This document shows, one piece after another, positions 1 through 9,705 of a stretch of 62,119 nt of DNA; position 1 is the stretch's first letter, and each line of letters opens with the position of its first letter. The position numbers and the translations under genes are program-made. The stretch spans positions 1 through 62,119 of the forward strand of contig CALXCA010000009.1 of assembly GCA_944386685.1 (NCBI GenBank). The letters are read 5' to 3'. The DNA comes from an uncultured Clostridia bacterium. GTDB lineage: Bacteria > Bacillota > Clostridia > TANB77 > CAG-508. Under the pieces are notes generated by a model. That model searched no databases. It was given only the letters and a program-made list of their open reading frames with translations, and was not told where the DNA came from.

Positions 1-85
1 AAGGGTGCCATAAAATTATTTTAGAAATTCTTATATTTCCGTATTGAGTCGAAAAATTTATGCAATTATTAATATATAAAAAATT
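1..85. repeat. Right end of subfamily-1 palindromic element
   Basis: This is the tail of the same element seen complete at 29148-29379 and, inverted, at 43120-43350. The string reading AAGGGTGCCATAAAATTATT, followed by TATTTCCGTATTGAGTCG and the end motif ATTATTAATATAT, matches those copies. The left half lies outside the window. It abuts the mutL ribosome site. Confidence 0.85.
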
Positions 86-134
86 TCAGCAAACTATAGA
101 AGTTTTGTCAGTGGAAAGAAAGGAACTATTACAT

Positions 135-1883
135 ATGGGGAATATAGTTTTACTTGATGATTTAACAATTAACAAAATTGCGGCAGGAGAGGTAATAGAA
201 AGACCTGTTAATGTTGTAAAAGAAGTTGTAGAAAATTCAATTGATGCAGGAGCAAACAAAATAGTTATAGAAATAAAAAAAGGTGGAAAACAATTAATTA
301 AAATAATTGATAATGGAAAAGGCATCCAAAAAGATGATATGGATATAGCTATAGAAAGGCATGCAACATCTAAATTAAGAAAAATAGAAGATTTAGAAAA
401 AATTTATACAATGGGCTTTAGAGGAGAAGCGTTAGCAAGTATTGCATCAATTTCAAAATTAACTATTATTTCTAAAACAGCAAATGACGAGTTTGGAAAC
501 AAACTTGTAGCTGAAGCAGGAGATATTATAGAAAAAGAAGAATTTGGAACACAATTGGGAACAACAATAATAGTAGAAAATTTATTTTATAATGTACCTG
601 TTAGATATAAATTTTTAAAACAAGATGCAACAGAATTTAAGTATATTAAAGATTGGGTACAAAAAGAAGCATTTTCTAATCCATCTATATCATTTAAATT
701 AATAAATGATGGAAATATTGTGTTTCAAACATCTGGAAATGGTAAAATAGAAGATATAGTTTATCAAATTTATGGCAAAGAGCTAAAAGAAAATCTAGTT
801 AAAGTTAATTATGAAGAGGATAGCATAAAAATTACAGGGGTTGTTGGAAATACTAGAATTGCAAGAGATTCTAGAAAAGACCAAATAATCTTTTTAAATA
901 AAAGAAATGTAAGAAATCAAATATTATCAAATAGTGCAGACCAAGCATTTAAAGGAAGTGTAGGAATAGGAAAATATGGATTTTTTATATTGAATTTAGA
1001 AATGCCTGCAAATTTTTATGATATAAATGTTCATCCAACTAAAATGGAAGTAAGATTTGAAGATGAAAATAAGATTTACAAAGTTTTTTATCATGCAATA
1101 AAGAGTGCTATACTAAGCAAAGATTTTCTTGGAAATAATGAAAATGAACAAAATGAAAAATATATTACAAATGAATTTGATTTTTTGACAAATCATTTTA
1201 TAGAAAATAAAGAGAACAATAATTATTTTTCTAAAATTGCTTACAATGCAAATAAAAGTAAGAATGTTTTAGAAGATAATGATTTAATTTATAGAAAAAC
1301 TCAAAGAGAAGTTAAATATAAATATATTGGAATTATTTTTAAAACATTTATAATAGTAGAAATTGAAAATGAATTATATTTAATTGACCAACATGCAGCA
1401 CATGAAAGGCTTTTGTATGAACAGATAAAAGATAATTACAAAAATCATATTAGTAGTAATAGTCAAATGATGTTAATTCCAGAAGTGTATAATTTAACAC
1501 ATAAGGAATTTGAATTTGTAAAACAAAATTTAGAAATGTTTAAAACTTATGGATTTGATTTAGAAATTTTCGGGGAAAATGCAGTAAAAGTAAATGGAAT
1601 TCCAGATATTGAATATCGTTCTAAAAGTAAAAATATTTTTTTGGAAATTTTAGATGAAATGATTACAAATGAAAGGGTTTCTTTAAAAGATGTTGAGGAA
1701 CGTTTTGTTGCAACAGTTGCTTGTAAGGCTGCAGTTAAAGCTAATATGGATTTAACTCAAGAAGAAGTTGATTATTTAATACAAAATTTATTAAAATTAA
1801 AAAATCCGTATACATGTCCACATGGTAGACCTACTACTATTAAATTAAATGAAAAAGATTTAAAGAAGTTGGCTACGTTGTAG
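135..1883 (+). CDS. mutL: DNA mismatch repair protein MutL
   Basis: MutL couples MutS mismatch recognition to strand incision. The N-terminal GHKL ATPase motifs are all visible: INKIAAGEVIERP, ENSIDAGA, DNGKGI and GFRGEALASIASI. The C-terminal region carries the metal-dependent endonuclease signature DQHAAHERLLYE, then ACKAAVKA and CPHGRPT, as in MutL of bacteria without MutH. The length, 582 residues, is typical. The chosen start (MGNIVLLDDLTI) has AGAAAGGA about 11 nt upstream. An in-frame ATG at 60 lies inside the repeat and lacks a ribosome site, so it was not used. mutS is probably upstream, outside the window. Confidence 0.96.
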   Translation: MGNIVLLDDLTINKIAAGEVIERPVNVVKEVVENSIDAGANKIVIEIKKGGKQLIKIIDNGKGIQKDDMDIAIERHATSKLRKIEDLEKIYTMGFRGEALASIASISKLTIISKTANDEFGNKLVAEAGDIIEKEEFGTQLGTTIIVENLFYNVPVRYKFLKQDATEFKYIKDWVQKEAFSNPSISFKLINDGNIVFQTSGNGKIEDIVYQIYGKELKENLVKVNYEEDSIKITGVVGNTRIARDSRKDQIIFLNKRNVRNQILSNSADQAFKGSVGIGKYGFFILNLEMPANFYDINVHPTKMEVRFEDENKIYKVFYHAIKSAILSKDFLGNNENEQNEKYITNEFDFLTNHFIENKENNNYFSKIAYNANKSKNVLEDNDLIYRKTQREVKYKYIGIIFKTFIIVEIENELYLIDQHAAHERLLYEQIKDNYKNHISSNSQMMLIPEVYNLTHKEFEFVKQNLEMFKTYGFDLEIFGENAVKVNGIPDIEYRSKSKNIFLEILDEMITNERVSLKDVEERFVATVACKAAVKANMDLTQEEVDYLIQNLLKLKNPYTCPHGRPTTIKLNEKDLKKLATL

Positions 1884-1936
1884 TAAAAATCTCTCACTAA
1901 ACTGTAATAAAAAAATCTAGAATTTGCTTAAAAAAG

Positions 1937-1965
1937 TTGACTTTTTATAAATTTGGGAATATAAT
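1937..1965 (+). promoter_or_regulatory. Promoter of the T-box-glyS unit
   Basis: TTGACT (1937-1942) and TATAAT (1960-1965) are separated by 17 nt, and transcription would start just before the T-box leader. Confidence 0.75.
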
Positions 1966-1984
1966 ATGGATAATTTAATAATTA

Positions 1985-2185
1985 CGATGATAAAGAAAAA
2001 TTGTGAAAATATATTTATAGAGAGTTAATGTTGGTGGAAATTTAACAATATGTTTCATGAGGGGAGCTTTGGAGTAATAAATAAAATTAAGGTGCTTAAA
2101 ATTTTGGGTTTTAAGAATTAGGGTGGAATCGCGGAAGAAACTTTCGTCCCTAGCTATATGGCTAGGAATGAAAGTTTCTTTAATT
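1985..2185 (+). promoter_or_regulatory. T-box riboswitch, glycine
   Basis: The T-box sequence AGGGTGGAATCGCGG lies at 2120-2134 and is followed by a terminator hairpin (GAAACTTTC at 2137 pairing with GAAAGTTTC at 2170-2178, then T residues). T-boxes sense uncharged tRNA and switch terminator to antiterminator. Aligning this leader with the valine leader at 20.6 kb puts GGA (2063-2065), a glycine codon, where the valine leader has GTA. The downstream gene is glycyl-tRNA synthetase, which agrees. The exact 5' boundary is approximate. Confidence 0.9.
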
Positions 2186-2235
2186 TGGAAAATAATTATA
2201 ATTTTGGTGTTGCTATACTGCAAAAGAAAATCCTA

Positions 2236-2402
2236 ACAAAAAGGGACCGACCCTAGCAAGCAAAATGGCACTGGGCAGAAAAGGGACCGACCCTGGTAGG
2301 CAAAATGGCACTGGACAGAAAAGGGACCGACCCCAATGAATGCCACTAGGCAAGAAAAGGACCGACCCCAATAAAAAAAAGGACCGACCCCAATAAAATC
2401 CA
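2236..2402 (+). repeat. Cluster of GGGACCGACCC extragenic repeats
   Basis: Five copies of a short unit around AAAAGGGACCGACCC, all in one orientation, lie between the glyS T-box terminator and the gene. Two copies are spaced by a conserved GCAAAATGGCACTGG stretch. Related units occur at 35.6-35.9 and 39.0 kb. They sit within the transcribed leader of glyS. Confidence 0.85.
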
Positions 2403-2428
2403 ATGAATAAACGAAAGGAGTATTTTTT

Positions 2429-3811
2429 ATGGTAAAATCAATGGAAACAATTGTTAATTTATGTAAGGCTAGAGGATATATTTATCCTGGCTCAGAAATA
2501 TATGGTGGTCTTGCAAATACATGGGATTATGGACCACTAGGTGTAGAATTAAAAAATAATATAAAATCATTATGGAGAAAAAAATTTATTCAGGAAAATC
2601 CAAATAATGTCGGGTTAGATGCTGCAATTTTAATGAATCCATCTGTATGGGTGGCATCAGGACATGTTGGTGGTTTTTCAGATCCGCTTATTGATTGTAA
2701 AGAATGTAAAACAAGACATAGAGCAGATAAATTAATAGAAGAATGGGCACATGAAAAAGGTAAAGATATGATTGCTGATGGTATGTCTGATACAGAAATG
2801 ATAAAATTTATTGATGAAAATAATATTTGTTGTCCAAATTGTGGTAAGCATAATTTTACATCTATAAGAAAATTTAATTTAATGTTTAAAACATTTCAAG
2901 GTGTAACAGAAGATGCTAAAGCAGAAATTTATTTAAGACCAGAAACTGCACAAGGAATATTTGTAAACTTTAAAAATGTTATGAGAACAACTAGAAAAAA
3001 ATTACCAATGGGAATTGCCCAAATAGGAAAAGCATTTAGAAATGAAATAACACCAGGAAACTTTACTTTTAGAACAAGAGAATTTGAACAAATGGAATTA
3101 GAATTTTTCTGCAAACCAGGAACAGATTTAGAATGGTTTAAATATTGGAAAGATTTTTGCGAAAATTGGTTAATTTCTCTTGGAATGAAAAAAGAAAATA
3201 TTCGTTTAAGAGACCATAGCAAAGAAGAGTTAGTATTTTATAGTAAAGCAACTACAGATATTGAATTTGCATTTCCATTTGGATGGGGTGAATTATGGGG
3301 AATTGCAGATAGAACAGATTATGATTTATCAAATCATATGAGAGTATCTAATGAAGATTTAACATATTTAGACCCAGAAACAAATGAAAAATATGTACCT
3401 TATTGTATAGAACCATCTTTAGGAGCAGATAGAGTTGCACTTGCATTTTTATGTAATGCTTATGATGAAGAAGAAATTGCAGAAGGAGACACAAGAGTTG
3501 TATTACATTTACATCCAGCTTTAGCACCATATAAAGTAGCAGTATTACCATTATCAAAAAAATTATCAGAAAAAGCACAAGAAGTTTATGGAAAATTATC
3601 AAAAAAATTCATGTGTGAATATGATGAAACAGGTTCTATAGGAAAACGTTATAGAAGGGAAGATGAAATAGGAACACCATATTGTGTAACAATAGATTTT
3701 GATACATTAAATGATGATACAGTAACAATTAGAGATAGAGATACAATGGAACAAATTAGAGTAAAAATAGATGAATTAGAAAACTGGATTTCAGAAAAAA
3801 TTGATTTTTAA
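2429..3811 (+). CDS. glyS: Glycyl-tRNA synthetase, homodimeric type
   Basis: It charges tRNA-Gly with glycine in the cytoplasm. The protein (460 residues) is the single-chain class II enzyme, not the alpha2-beta2 form: it opens with [17 protein letters not shown] and contains the class II motif 2 region [19 protein letters not shown] and the C-terminal anticodon-binding domain. A zinc-binding pair of Cys clusters (CKECKT and CCPNCGKH) lies in the insertion at about residues 75-150. The start has GAAAGGAG upstream. It is controlled by the glycine T-box, with a repeat cluster between leader and start codon. Confidence 0.97.
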   Translation: MVKSMETIVNLCKARGYIYPGSEIYGGLANTWDYGPLGVELKNNIKSLWRKKFIQENPNNVGLDAAILMNPSVWVASGHVGGFSDPLIDCKECKTRHRADKLIEEWAHEKGKDMIADGMSDTEMIKFIDENNICCPNCGKHNFTSIRKFNLMFKTFQGVTEDAKAEIYLRPETAQGIFVNFKNVMRTTRKKLPMGIAQIGKAFRNEITPGNFTFRTREFEQMELEFFCKPGTDLEWFKYWKDFCENWLISLGMKKENIRLRDHSKEELVFYSKATTDIEFAFPFGWGELWGIADRTDYDLSNHMRVSNEDLTYLDPETNEKYVPYCIEPSLGADRVALAFLCNAYDEEEIAEGDTRVVLHLHPALAPYKVAVLPLSKKLSEKAQEVYGKLSKKFMCEYDETGSIGKRYRREDEIGTPYCVTIDFDTLNDDTVTIRDRDTMEQIRVKIDELENWISEKIDF

Positions 3812-3843
3812 AAGTTTCACTAACAAATGAAAGGATGAAATAA

Positions 3844-4563
3844 ATGGAAAATAAAAAGAAAATTATTGGTATGGTATTAATTATAATATTAATTATAGCA
3901 TTAATAGCAGTAACAATTTTATATAACAATTTTAGTGAGACACAATTGAATTTATTAACTGAGGAATCTAATAAATTAATACAACAAGATTTAATTAATG
4001 AAGAAATTGATGAAGAAATAAAAACTCAAAAAGATTATGCTGTTGTAGAAAAAACAATTAAAGAATATTTAAGTAATATTAAAAATATATATTTAGAAAT
4101 GGAAAATTTAAACTCTAAAATAAATGCAGACGAAATATTTTCTGCTTCAAATGTACAAGACCATAAATTTAATAATGTTGATCCATTAATAGAAGAAATT
4201 AGAGAAAAAAGTAAAGAATATTTAGAACAATGTAAAGCCTTAATAGGAGAAGAGAAAATTAAAGAGGCAATAAATTCTGTTCAATTTTCTACACCAATAC
4301 CTAACAGAAGAGAATATTATATTAATCTATATAATACAGTAATGCTTTCAGATACAATGAAAAGTCAATTAACCAAAATAGAAGAAAGTGTAGAACAGAG
4401 TAAAGATAATTTGTATGATAAATTTTCTGTTTTAAGTAAAATAAAAACTCATTTAGAAGAAAATGCTAGATACTGGAATGTTAAGGATGATAAAATTGTT
4501 TTTACAAATGCAAATATTATGGTTGAATATTATGATTTAATTAATGAATTAAATTCAAAATAA
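3844..4563 (+). CDS. Membrane-anchored protein of unknown function
   Basis: The 239-residue product has a short basic N-terminus (MENKKK) and one hydrophobic segment at about residues 8-27, followed by a Glu/Lys/Asn-rich, largely helical region. It most likely has one transmembrane helix with the rest outside the cell. I recognise no domain. It starts 33 nt after glyS with GAAAGGATG before the start codon, so it may be cotranscribed with glyS, but nothing else links the two. Confidence 0.8.
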   Translation: MENKKKIIGMVLIIILIIALIAVTILYNNFSETQLNLLTEESNKLIQQDLINEEIDEEIKTQKDYAVVEKTIKEYLSNIKNIYLEMENLNSKINADEIFSASNVQDHKFNNVDPLIEEIREKSKEYLEQCKALIGEEKIKEAINSVQFSTPIPNRREYYINLYNTVMLSDTMKSQLTKIEESVEQSKDNLYDKFSVLSKIKTHLEENARYWNVKDDKIVFTNANIMVEYYDLINELNSK

Positions 4564-4665
4564 AATGAATTCTTATATAATATGAATTATAAAAAGTTAT
4601 GACTGTAAGTAATTTGAAATTTTATACATATAATGTAATTTATTTAAGAAAGGAAATGATAATTT

Positions 4666-6030
4666 ATGAGAAAATATTTTGGAACAGATGGAATTCGTAG
4701 AATTGCAAATACAGAATTATCACCTGAACTTGTATATAAAGTAGCAAAAGCAGGAGCATATGTATTGTCAAAACATACAGATAAGACTCCAACAATATTA
4801 ATAGGGAGAGATACTAGACTTTCTGGAACATTAATAGAAAGTGCAATGGTAGCAGGATTTTTAAGTTATGGTGCAAATGTAAAATTACTTGGTGTTATGC
4901 CAACTCCAGCAGTTGCATATTTAACTAGAAAATTACAAGCAGATGCAAGTGTAGTTATTTCTGCATCACATAATACATTTGAATTTAATGGAATAAAATA
5001 TTTTAGCAATAAGGGAATGAAAATTCCTGATGAATTAGAAGAAGAAATAGAAGAAACAATGGAATCTGGAAAACTAGAAGAATTAACAGCTGTAAAAGAT
5101 AAAATAGGTGTTTCTGAAGTTAGAACAGATCTATTAGATGAATACATATATTTCTTTAGAAAAAATTTTGATGATAATATTGAGAAATATAATAAGCCAG
5201 ATTTTAGAGTAGCTATAGATACTGCAAATGGTGCAACTTATAAATCTGCAGAATTAATATTTAATTTACTTGGAATAAATCATGAAATTATAAATAACAA
5301 TCCTAATGGAATAAATATTAATGAAAATTGTGGTTCAACACATTTAGAAAGTCTAAAACAATATGTTATAAAAAATAAAATGAGTTTAGGAATTGCATAT
5401 GATGGAGATGGAGATAGATGTCTAGCTGTTGATGAAAATGGAGAAGAAATTGATGGAGATAAAATTTTGGCAATTCTTTCTAAATATTTAAAAGAGAAAG
5501 GTAAACTTTCTAAAGATACTATTGTTGCAACAGTTATGAGTAATTTAGGCTTAAACAAATATGCAGAGAAAAATGGATTAAATTTAATACAAACAAAAGT
5601 TGGAGACAGATATGTTTTAGAGGAAATGCTAAAAAGTGGATATAATTTAGGTGGAGAACAATCAGGTCATGTTATTTTACTAGATTACAATCCTACTGGA
5701 GATGGAATATTAACATCATTAATGCTAATTCAAGCAATACTAGAGAGTGGCAAAAAAGCTTCAGAATTAGGAAATATTGTACAAAAATATCCACAGGTAT
5801 TGATAAATGCAAAAGTTGATTCTAATAAAAAATATGATTATGAAAAAAATTCAGAAATTAAATCTGCAATAGAAAAATTGGAAAAAGAATTTTCTGGAAA
5901 TGGAAGAGTTCTAATTCGTCCAAGTGGAACAGAGCCATTAGTTAGAGTTATGATTGAGGGAAAAGATATAAAAATTATTGAAGAAAAAGCTAAGAATTTA
6001 GCAAAACTTATTGAAGAAAAGTGCAACTAG
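4666..6030 (+). CDS. glmM: Phosphoglucosamine mutase
   Basis: GlmM converts glucosamine-6-phosphate to glucosamine-1-phosphate, feeding UDP-GlcNAc and cell-wall synthesis. The protein (454 residues, usual length) starts MRKYFGTDGIRRIAN and has the phosphoserine loop SASHNTFEFNGIKYF near residue 100, the metal loop DGDGDRC near 247, the sugar-binding GGEQSGH near 330 and the phosphate-binding RPSGTEPLVRV near the C-terminus. All four active-site loops are present. AAGAAAGGAAATG precedes the start. The gene is followed directly by a subfamily-2 palindromic element. Confidence 0.97.
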   Translation: MRKYFGTDGIRRIANTELSPELVYKVAKAGAYVLSKHTDKTPTILIGRDTRLSGTLIESAMVAGFLSYGANVKLLGVMPTPAVAYLTRKLQADASVVISASHNTFEFNGIKYFSNKGMKIPDELEEEIEETMESGKLEELTAVKDKIGVSEVRTDLLDEYIYFFRKNFDDNIEKYNKPDFRVAIDTANGATYKSAELIFNLLGINHEIINNNPNGININENCGSTHLESLKQYVIKNKMSLGIAYDGDGDRCLAVDENGEEIDGDKILAILSKYLKEKGKLSKDTIVATVMSNLGLNKYAEKNGLNLIQTKVGDRYVLEEMLKSGYNLGGEQSGHVILLDYNPTGDGILTSLMLIQAILESGKKASELGNIVQKYPQVLINAKVDSNKKYDYEKNSEIKSAIEKLEKEFSGNGRVLIRPSGTEPLVRVMIEGKDIKIIEEKAKNLAKLIEEKCN

Positions 6031-6042
6031 CACTAAAAATAT

Positions 6043-6300
6043 TTACAATTCCCCACAAGATTTTGGCGTAAAGTAATTATATATTAATATTGAATAAATT
6101 TTGAATGTGATTGGAAATATTTTAGAATTTGTTATATGATTTATTGAGGGATGTTCACGGTACTCGAGTTTACGAGAGGGTCTGAGTGAAAGAGGCTCAA
6201 GAAATCATATTACAAATTTTTAAATATTGTATTGAACTGAAAAATTTACAAAATATTAATATATAATTACTTTACGCCAAAATCTTGTGGGGAATTGTAA
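6043..6300. mobile_element. Subfamily-2 palindromic element with perfect 49-bp arms
   Basis: Outer arms 6043-6091 and 6252-6300 are exact reverse complements over 49 bp (TTACAATTCCCCACAAG... against ...CTTGTGGGGAATTGTAA). The central part is nearly identical to that at 28.2-28.5 kb, although the outer arm sequences there are unrelated. The core contains TTCACGG, a CTCG-AGTTTA-CGAG hairpin, and GGTCTGAGTGAAAGAGGC. No open reading frame fits. It lies immediately after glmM. Confidence 0.85.
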
Positions 6301-6310
6301 CGAGAAATGT

Positions 6311-6826
6311 CGAAACATGTCAATGAAAAGTTTTAAAATTAAATAAACTATATTGAATTTGCAATTAAATTATGTTACTATAAATACGTACTAAGATTTT
6401 TAGTATGTATTTATTTTTTATTTTCAAAACTTTTGTTTATTAAATATTTTAATTCTTAAATTTTCCATATTATTGATAAAATAATATTATATATTTAATA
6501 ATTTATACTTTTATAATATTTTAAAAATTTATTAAACAGTTTATTTAGCGCGCAATAAACTAATATTTTAAATTATATAAAATTATAAAAATTATAAAAA
6601 TTGATGTTAATTTTATTAAAAAGGAAAAAATTAATTTAATCTTTTATTAAGAAAAAAGTAATATTAATTCAACACATACTAAAATTCAAAGTAAAAAAAT
6701 TTATTTTAAATAATATTTAGTTAAAATAATTATATGTAATTTTTATATGAATTAAATTAATTCAATATGTTAGATTTTGTCGTAAATCTTATTCATTTAT
6801 AAATATATTATACGAGAAAGAAAGGA
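6311..6826. other. AT-rich intergenic region
   Basis: About 500 nt before the surface-protein gene hold no coding frame I can support. Contents are a hairpin with a following T-run at 6381-6420 and a small palindrome AGTTTATTtagcgcgcAATAAACT near 6538. The rest is nearly pure A/T. The promoter of the downstream gene is presumably here but is not distinctive. Confidence 0.6.
6381..6420 (+). terminator. Rho-independent terminator
   Basis: TAAATACGTACTAA pairs with TTAGTATGTATTTA around an A/T loop and is followed by TTTTTTA. Confidence 0.6.
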
Positions 6827-8722
6827 ATGAAAAAATATATGAAAATAAAAGTAGTTAGTGTAATAACTATATTAGTAATAATATTATTAAATACAATATT
6901 ACAAGTACCAGTATTTGCAATACCAATGCAAGAAGCATATATAGAAAATTTAGGAGATTGTGAATATCATTTACAATATTGGAAAGAACCTGATGGAATA
7001 TGGAGTTATATAGTAACAACAGTTGTAGGATATAGAATTAATGGAAATTTACATTATGCATATTGCTTGCAAAGAGAGAAAAAAGGTGTAGGAGGAGAGC
7101 AAGGAAGTTATAGTGTAAATATATCTGATATGTTAAAAGACGAAAAAATTTGGAGAGCCATTATAAATGGATTTCCATATAAAAGTCCAAACGAATTAGG
7201 TGTAATTAATGAACAAGATGCATTTGTTGCTACTAAGCAAGCTATATATAGTGTTATATATGGTTGGGATGTTAATACACATTTTAGAGGTGCTGATGAA
7301 AGAGGATGGCAAATTGTTAATGCAATAAAAAATATTGTAGATAAAGCTAGAAATGGAACAGAAAAGCCTAATCAATCTAATGTGTTAACAATAAAACAAG
7401 TTGGAGAATTTAAAAAAGAAAATAATGAATATTATTCTCAAGAATATAGTGTAAGTAGTAGTGTTGATATGGAAAATTATATAATTACAAATTTAGAAAA
7501 TTTTCCAAAAGGAACAATAGTTACAAATAAAAATAATCAATCACAAACAGAATTTTCATCAGGTCAAAATTTTAAAATTCTTATACCAACAAAACAAATT
7601 TTAGAAAATATTGAAGGAACTATAAAAATAAATGGAAAGGTAAAAACATATCCAGTATTTTATGGAGCGAGTTATGACCCAAATCTTCAGGATTATGCAT
7701 TAACATATGATGCATATGAAACTATAGGAGCTGAAATAAAAATGAGAGTAAATGCATATAAATCCAAAATAACAGTTATAAAAAAAGATTCTGAAACAAA
7801 TAAACCAATTGAAGGAGTAGAGTTTAATATAAAATATAAAGATGGAACACCAATTGGAACATATAAAACAGATAAAAACGGAATGATAACAGTATCTAGT
7901 TTAAAACAAGGTACAATAATATTAACAGAAACCAAAACAAAACAAGAATATGTTTTAGATAGTACACAAAAAGAAATTGTTATTGAATATGATGCAGAAA
8001 AAACTGTAGAAATAAAAAATGATAGAAAAAAAGGTAATATTATATTAAAAAAAGTAGATAAAGATAATAATGAAATAACATTAAGTAATGTGGAATTTGA
8101 ATTAATAGATGCAAATGGAAACATTATAAAACATTTAATTACAGATGAGAATGGAATAGCCAAGGTAGAAAATATTGATATAGGTAAGTACATATTAAAA
8201 GAAACAGTAACACAAAGTGAATATAATATTGAAGTTGATCAATATGATATTATTGTTGAATGGAACGAAACATTTAATTTAGAAGTAGAAAACGAAAAAA
8301 TTAAAGGTAAAATTAGAATTTTAAAAATTAGTGAAGATGATAATTTAATTAATGGAACTCCAGCAGGAACTCCTATTGAAAATGTTAAATTTATTATTTA
8401 TGATGAAAATGGAGAAATAGTAGATACACTTATTACTAAAGCAGATGGAATTGCAATATCTAAAGATTTAGTAAAGGGAAAATATATTATAAAAGAAGTA
8501 GAAACTGGAGAAGAATATGAATTAAACGAAAAAGACTTTTCTGTAGAAATAAAAAAAGATGGAGAAGTAATAGATTTAGAAATAAGTAATAAATCTAAAA
8601 CACCTCCACCAGAAGAACCACCTGAAGAAGAAAAACCACCAGAAGAGCCTCCAAAGGAAAATCCTCCTGTTGAAGAGCCACCAGTAGAAGAACCAAAAAA
8701 ACTACCTGTTACTGGATATTAA
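6827..8722 (+). CDS. Surface protein with thioester domain and three Cna-B repeats, truncated sorting signal
   Basis: A signal peptide (residues 1-31, ending VPVFA) is followed by a thioester adhesion domain: Cys80 in YCLQ and Gln138 in TKQAIYSVIYGW are the residues expected to form the Cys-Gln thioester. Three SpaA/Cna-B-type modules follow at about 325-400, 402-490 and 492-590, then a Pro/Glu-rich wall spacer. The protein ends KKLPVTGY and stops. An LPxTG motif is present, but the usual hydrophobic segment and basic tail after it are absent, so ordinary sortase anchoring is doubtful. Such proteins normally mediate covalent adhesion to host surfaces. The 3' end overlaps the convergent deoD by 14 nt. 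Confidence 0.88.
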   Translation: MKKYMKIKVVSVITILVIILLNTILQVPVFAIPMQEAYIENLGDCEYHLQYWKEPDGIWSYIVTTVVGYRINGNLHYAYCLQREKKGVGGEQGSYSVNISDMLKDEKIWRAIINGFPYKSPNELGVINEQDAFVATKQAIYSVIYGWDVNTHFRGADERGWQIVNAIKNIVDKARNGTEKPNQSNVLTIKQVGEFKKENNEYYSQEYSVSSSVDMENYIITNLENFPKGTIVTNKNNQSQTEFSSGQNFKILIPTKQILENIEGTIKINGKVKTYPVFYGASYDPNLQDYALTYDAYETIGAEIKMRVNAYKSKITVIKKDSETNKPIEGVEFNIKYKDGTPIGTYKTDKNGMITVSSLKQGTIILTETKTKQEYVLDSTQKEIVIEYDAEKTVEIKNDRKKGNIILKKVDKDNNEITLSNVEFELIDANGNIIKHLITDENGIAKVENIDIGKYILKETVTQSEYNIEVDQYDIIVEWNETFNLEVENEKIKGKIRILKISEDDNLINGTPAGTPIENVKFIIYDENGEIVDTLITKADGIAISKDLVKGKYIIKEVETGEEYELNEKDFSVEIKKDGEVIDLEISNKSKTPPPEEPPEEEKPPEEPPKENPPVEEPPVEEPKKLPVTGY

Positions 8723-9434
8723 GAGAACTGTCTAGAGCAAGTTTTATCATTGTATTTAATCCTGTTTGACGTTCCTCAGCAGTTGCTATTTCTTTAATAT
8801 ATTTAGAATCAACAACACTCATTAAACAAGAAGCTTTTTTGTTTAAAATTTTTGCAACATAAAATAATGCAAAAGCTTCCATTTCAGCAGAAACAGGGTT
8901 AAAATCTTTTGGCACTCTTTCAAGAAATTTATTTACATCTGTCATATAAACATCAAAACAATCTGTGCAAACAGTATTACCTAAATATAAATTAACATTA
9001 GTTTTTTTTGCAGTATCTTTAATTATATTATTTAAATATTCGTTACTAGAGACAATATGACAATCTTCATTATTTAAAGTTAAAGCAAAATTACTTTCAG
9101 AAAAAACATTTTCTGATAAAATAATATCAAATAATTTTAATTCAGGTTTATAAGCTCCACAAGAGCCAATACGAATTATATTTTCAACATCATAAAATTT
9201 ATATAATTCATAACAATAAATTCCCATACTTGGCATTCCCATTCCAGAAGCCATAACAGTAATTTCTTTATTATTATATTTTCCTGTATATGCATACATG
9301 CCTCTTACAGAATTAACTAATTTGTATTCACTTAAAAAATTTTCAGCAATATATTTTGCTCTTAAAGGATCTCCTGGCATAATAACTGTTTTTGCAATAT
9401 CTCCTAAATTTGCTTCATTATGTGGTGTAGACAT
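8709..9434 (-). CDS. deoD: Purine-nucleoside phosphorylase
   Basis: It cleaves purine (deoxy)ribonucleosides with phosphate to free base and (deoxy)ribose-1-phosphate (purine salvage). The family motifs are MSTPHNEANLGDIAKTVIMPGDPLRAKYIAE at the N-terminus, ASGMGMPSMGIY, RIGSCGAY, and SAEMEAFALFYVA, the last holding the ribose-binding Met-Glu. The chosen start (MSTPHN) has AGGAGG 7 nt upstream; a longer in-frame extension lacks this. The length of 241 residues is typical of hexameric bacterial enzymes. It is a lone gene convergent with the surface-protein gene. Confidence 0.96.
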   Translation of the reverse strand: MSTPHNEANLGDIAKTVIMPGDPLRAKYIAENFLSEYKLVNSVRGMYAYTGKYNNKEITVMASGMGMPSMGIYCYELYKFYDVENIIRIGSCGAYKPELKLFDIILSENVFSESNFALTLNNEDCHIVSSNEYLNNIIKDTAKKTNVNLYLGNTVCTDCFDVYMTDVNKFLERVPKDFNPVSAEMEAFALFYVAKILNKKASCLMSVVDSKYIKEIATAEERQTGLNTMIKLALDSSLNIQ

Positions 9435-9477
9435 AAAAATACCTCCTATATATTTTAATTTCACTATTATAATAAAT

Positions 9478-9515
9478 AGTAGAAACTAAGTAAAAACATC
9501 ACTTAATTTCTACTA
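9478..9515 (-). terminator. Hairpin after the small 57-residue gene
   Basis: TAGTAGAAA pairs with TTTCTACTA, with an additional TAAGT/ACTTA inner pairing. It lies between the small minus-strand gene and deoD. Confidence 0.45.
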
Positions 9516-9522
9516 CATAGCC

Positions 9523-9696
9523 TTATTCAACAATCATTTCTAATTTTATGATATGTCGTCTGCTCTGGTAATAAAAATCACAATACTTTTTTAGTTCACG
9601 TTCTGCAATTTCCTTCGTTTTGCAGTATGCTTTTATTTCGCCACTTTTTTCATCATTGTGGATTAATACAGCATAAAAAGTTTTAGTTTTTGCCAT
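9523..9696 (-). CDS. Small hypothetical protein
   Basis: A 57-residue soluble product (MAKTKTFYAVLIHNDEKSGE...) with alternating charged residues and no hydrophobic segment. AAGGAGG lies 8 nt before ATG at 9696, one of the clearer ribosome sites in this stretch, which makes it likely to be translated. Slightly higher G+C than its neighbours. I recognise no family. It is on the same strand as deoD but separated from it by a hairpin. Confidence 0.65.
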   Translation of the reverse strand: MAKTKTFYAVLIHNDEKSGEIKAYCKTKEIAERELKKYCDFYYQSRRHIIKLEMIVE

Positions 9697-9705
9697 AGAG
9701 AACAA

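Noticed and set aside
60..134. Longer mutL start at position 60
   Set aside because: It lies inside the palindromic element, has no ribosome site, and adds residues not typical of MutL; ATG at 135 has both features.
6043..6300. CRISPR array or tRNA
   Set aside because: The repeat structure is a single palindrome with no spacers, and no cloverleaf or CCA end could be drawn.
7693..8193. 166-codon minus-strand frame
   Set aside because: It is the shadow of the Cna-B region of the surface protein and has no ribosome site.
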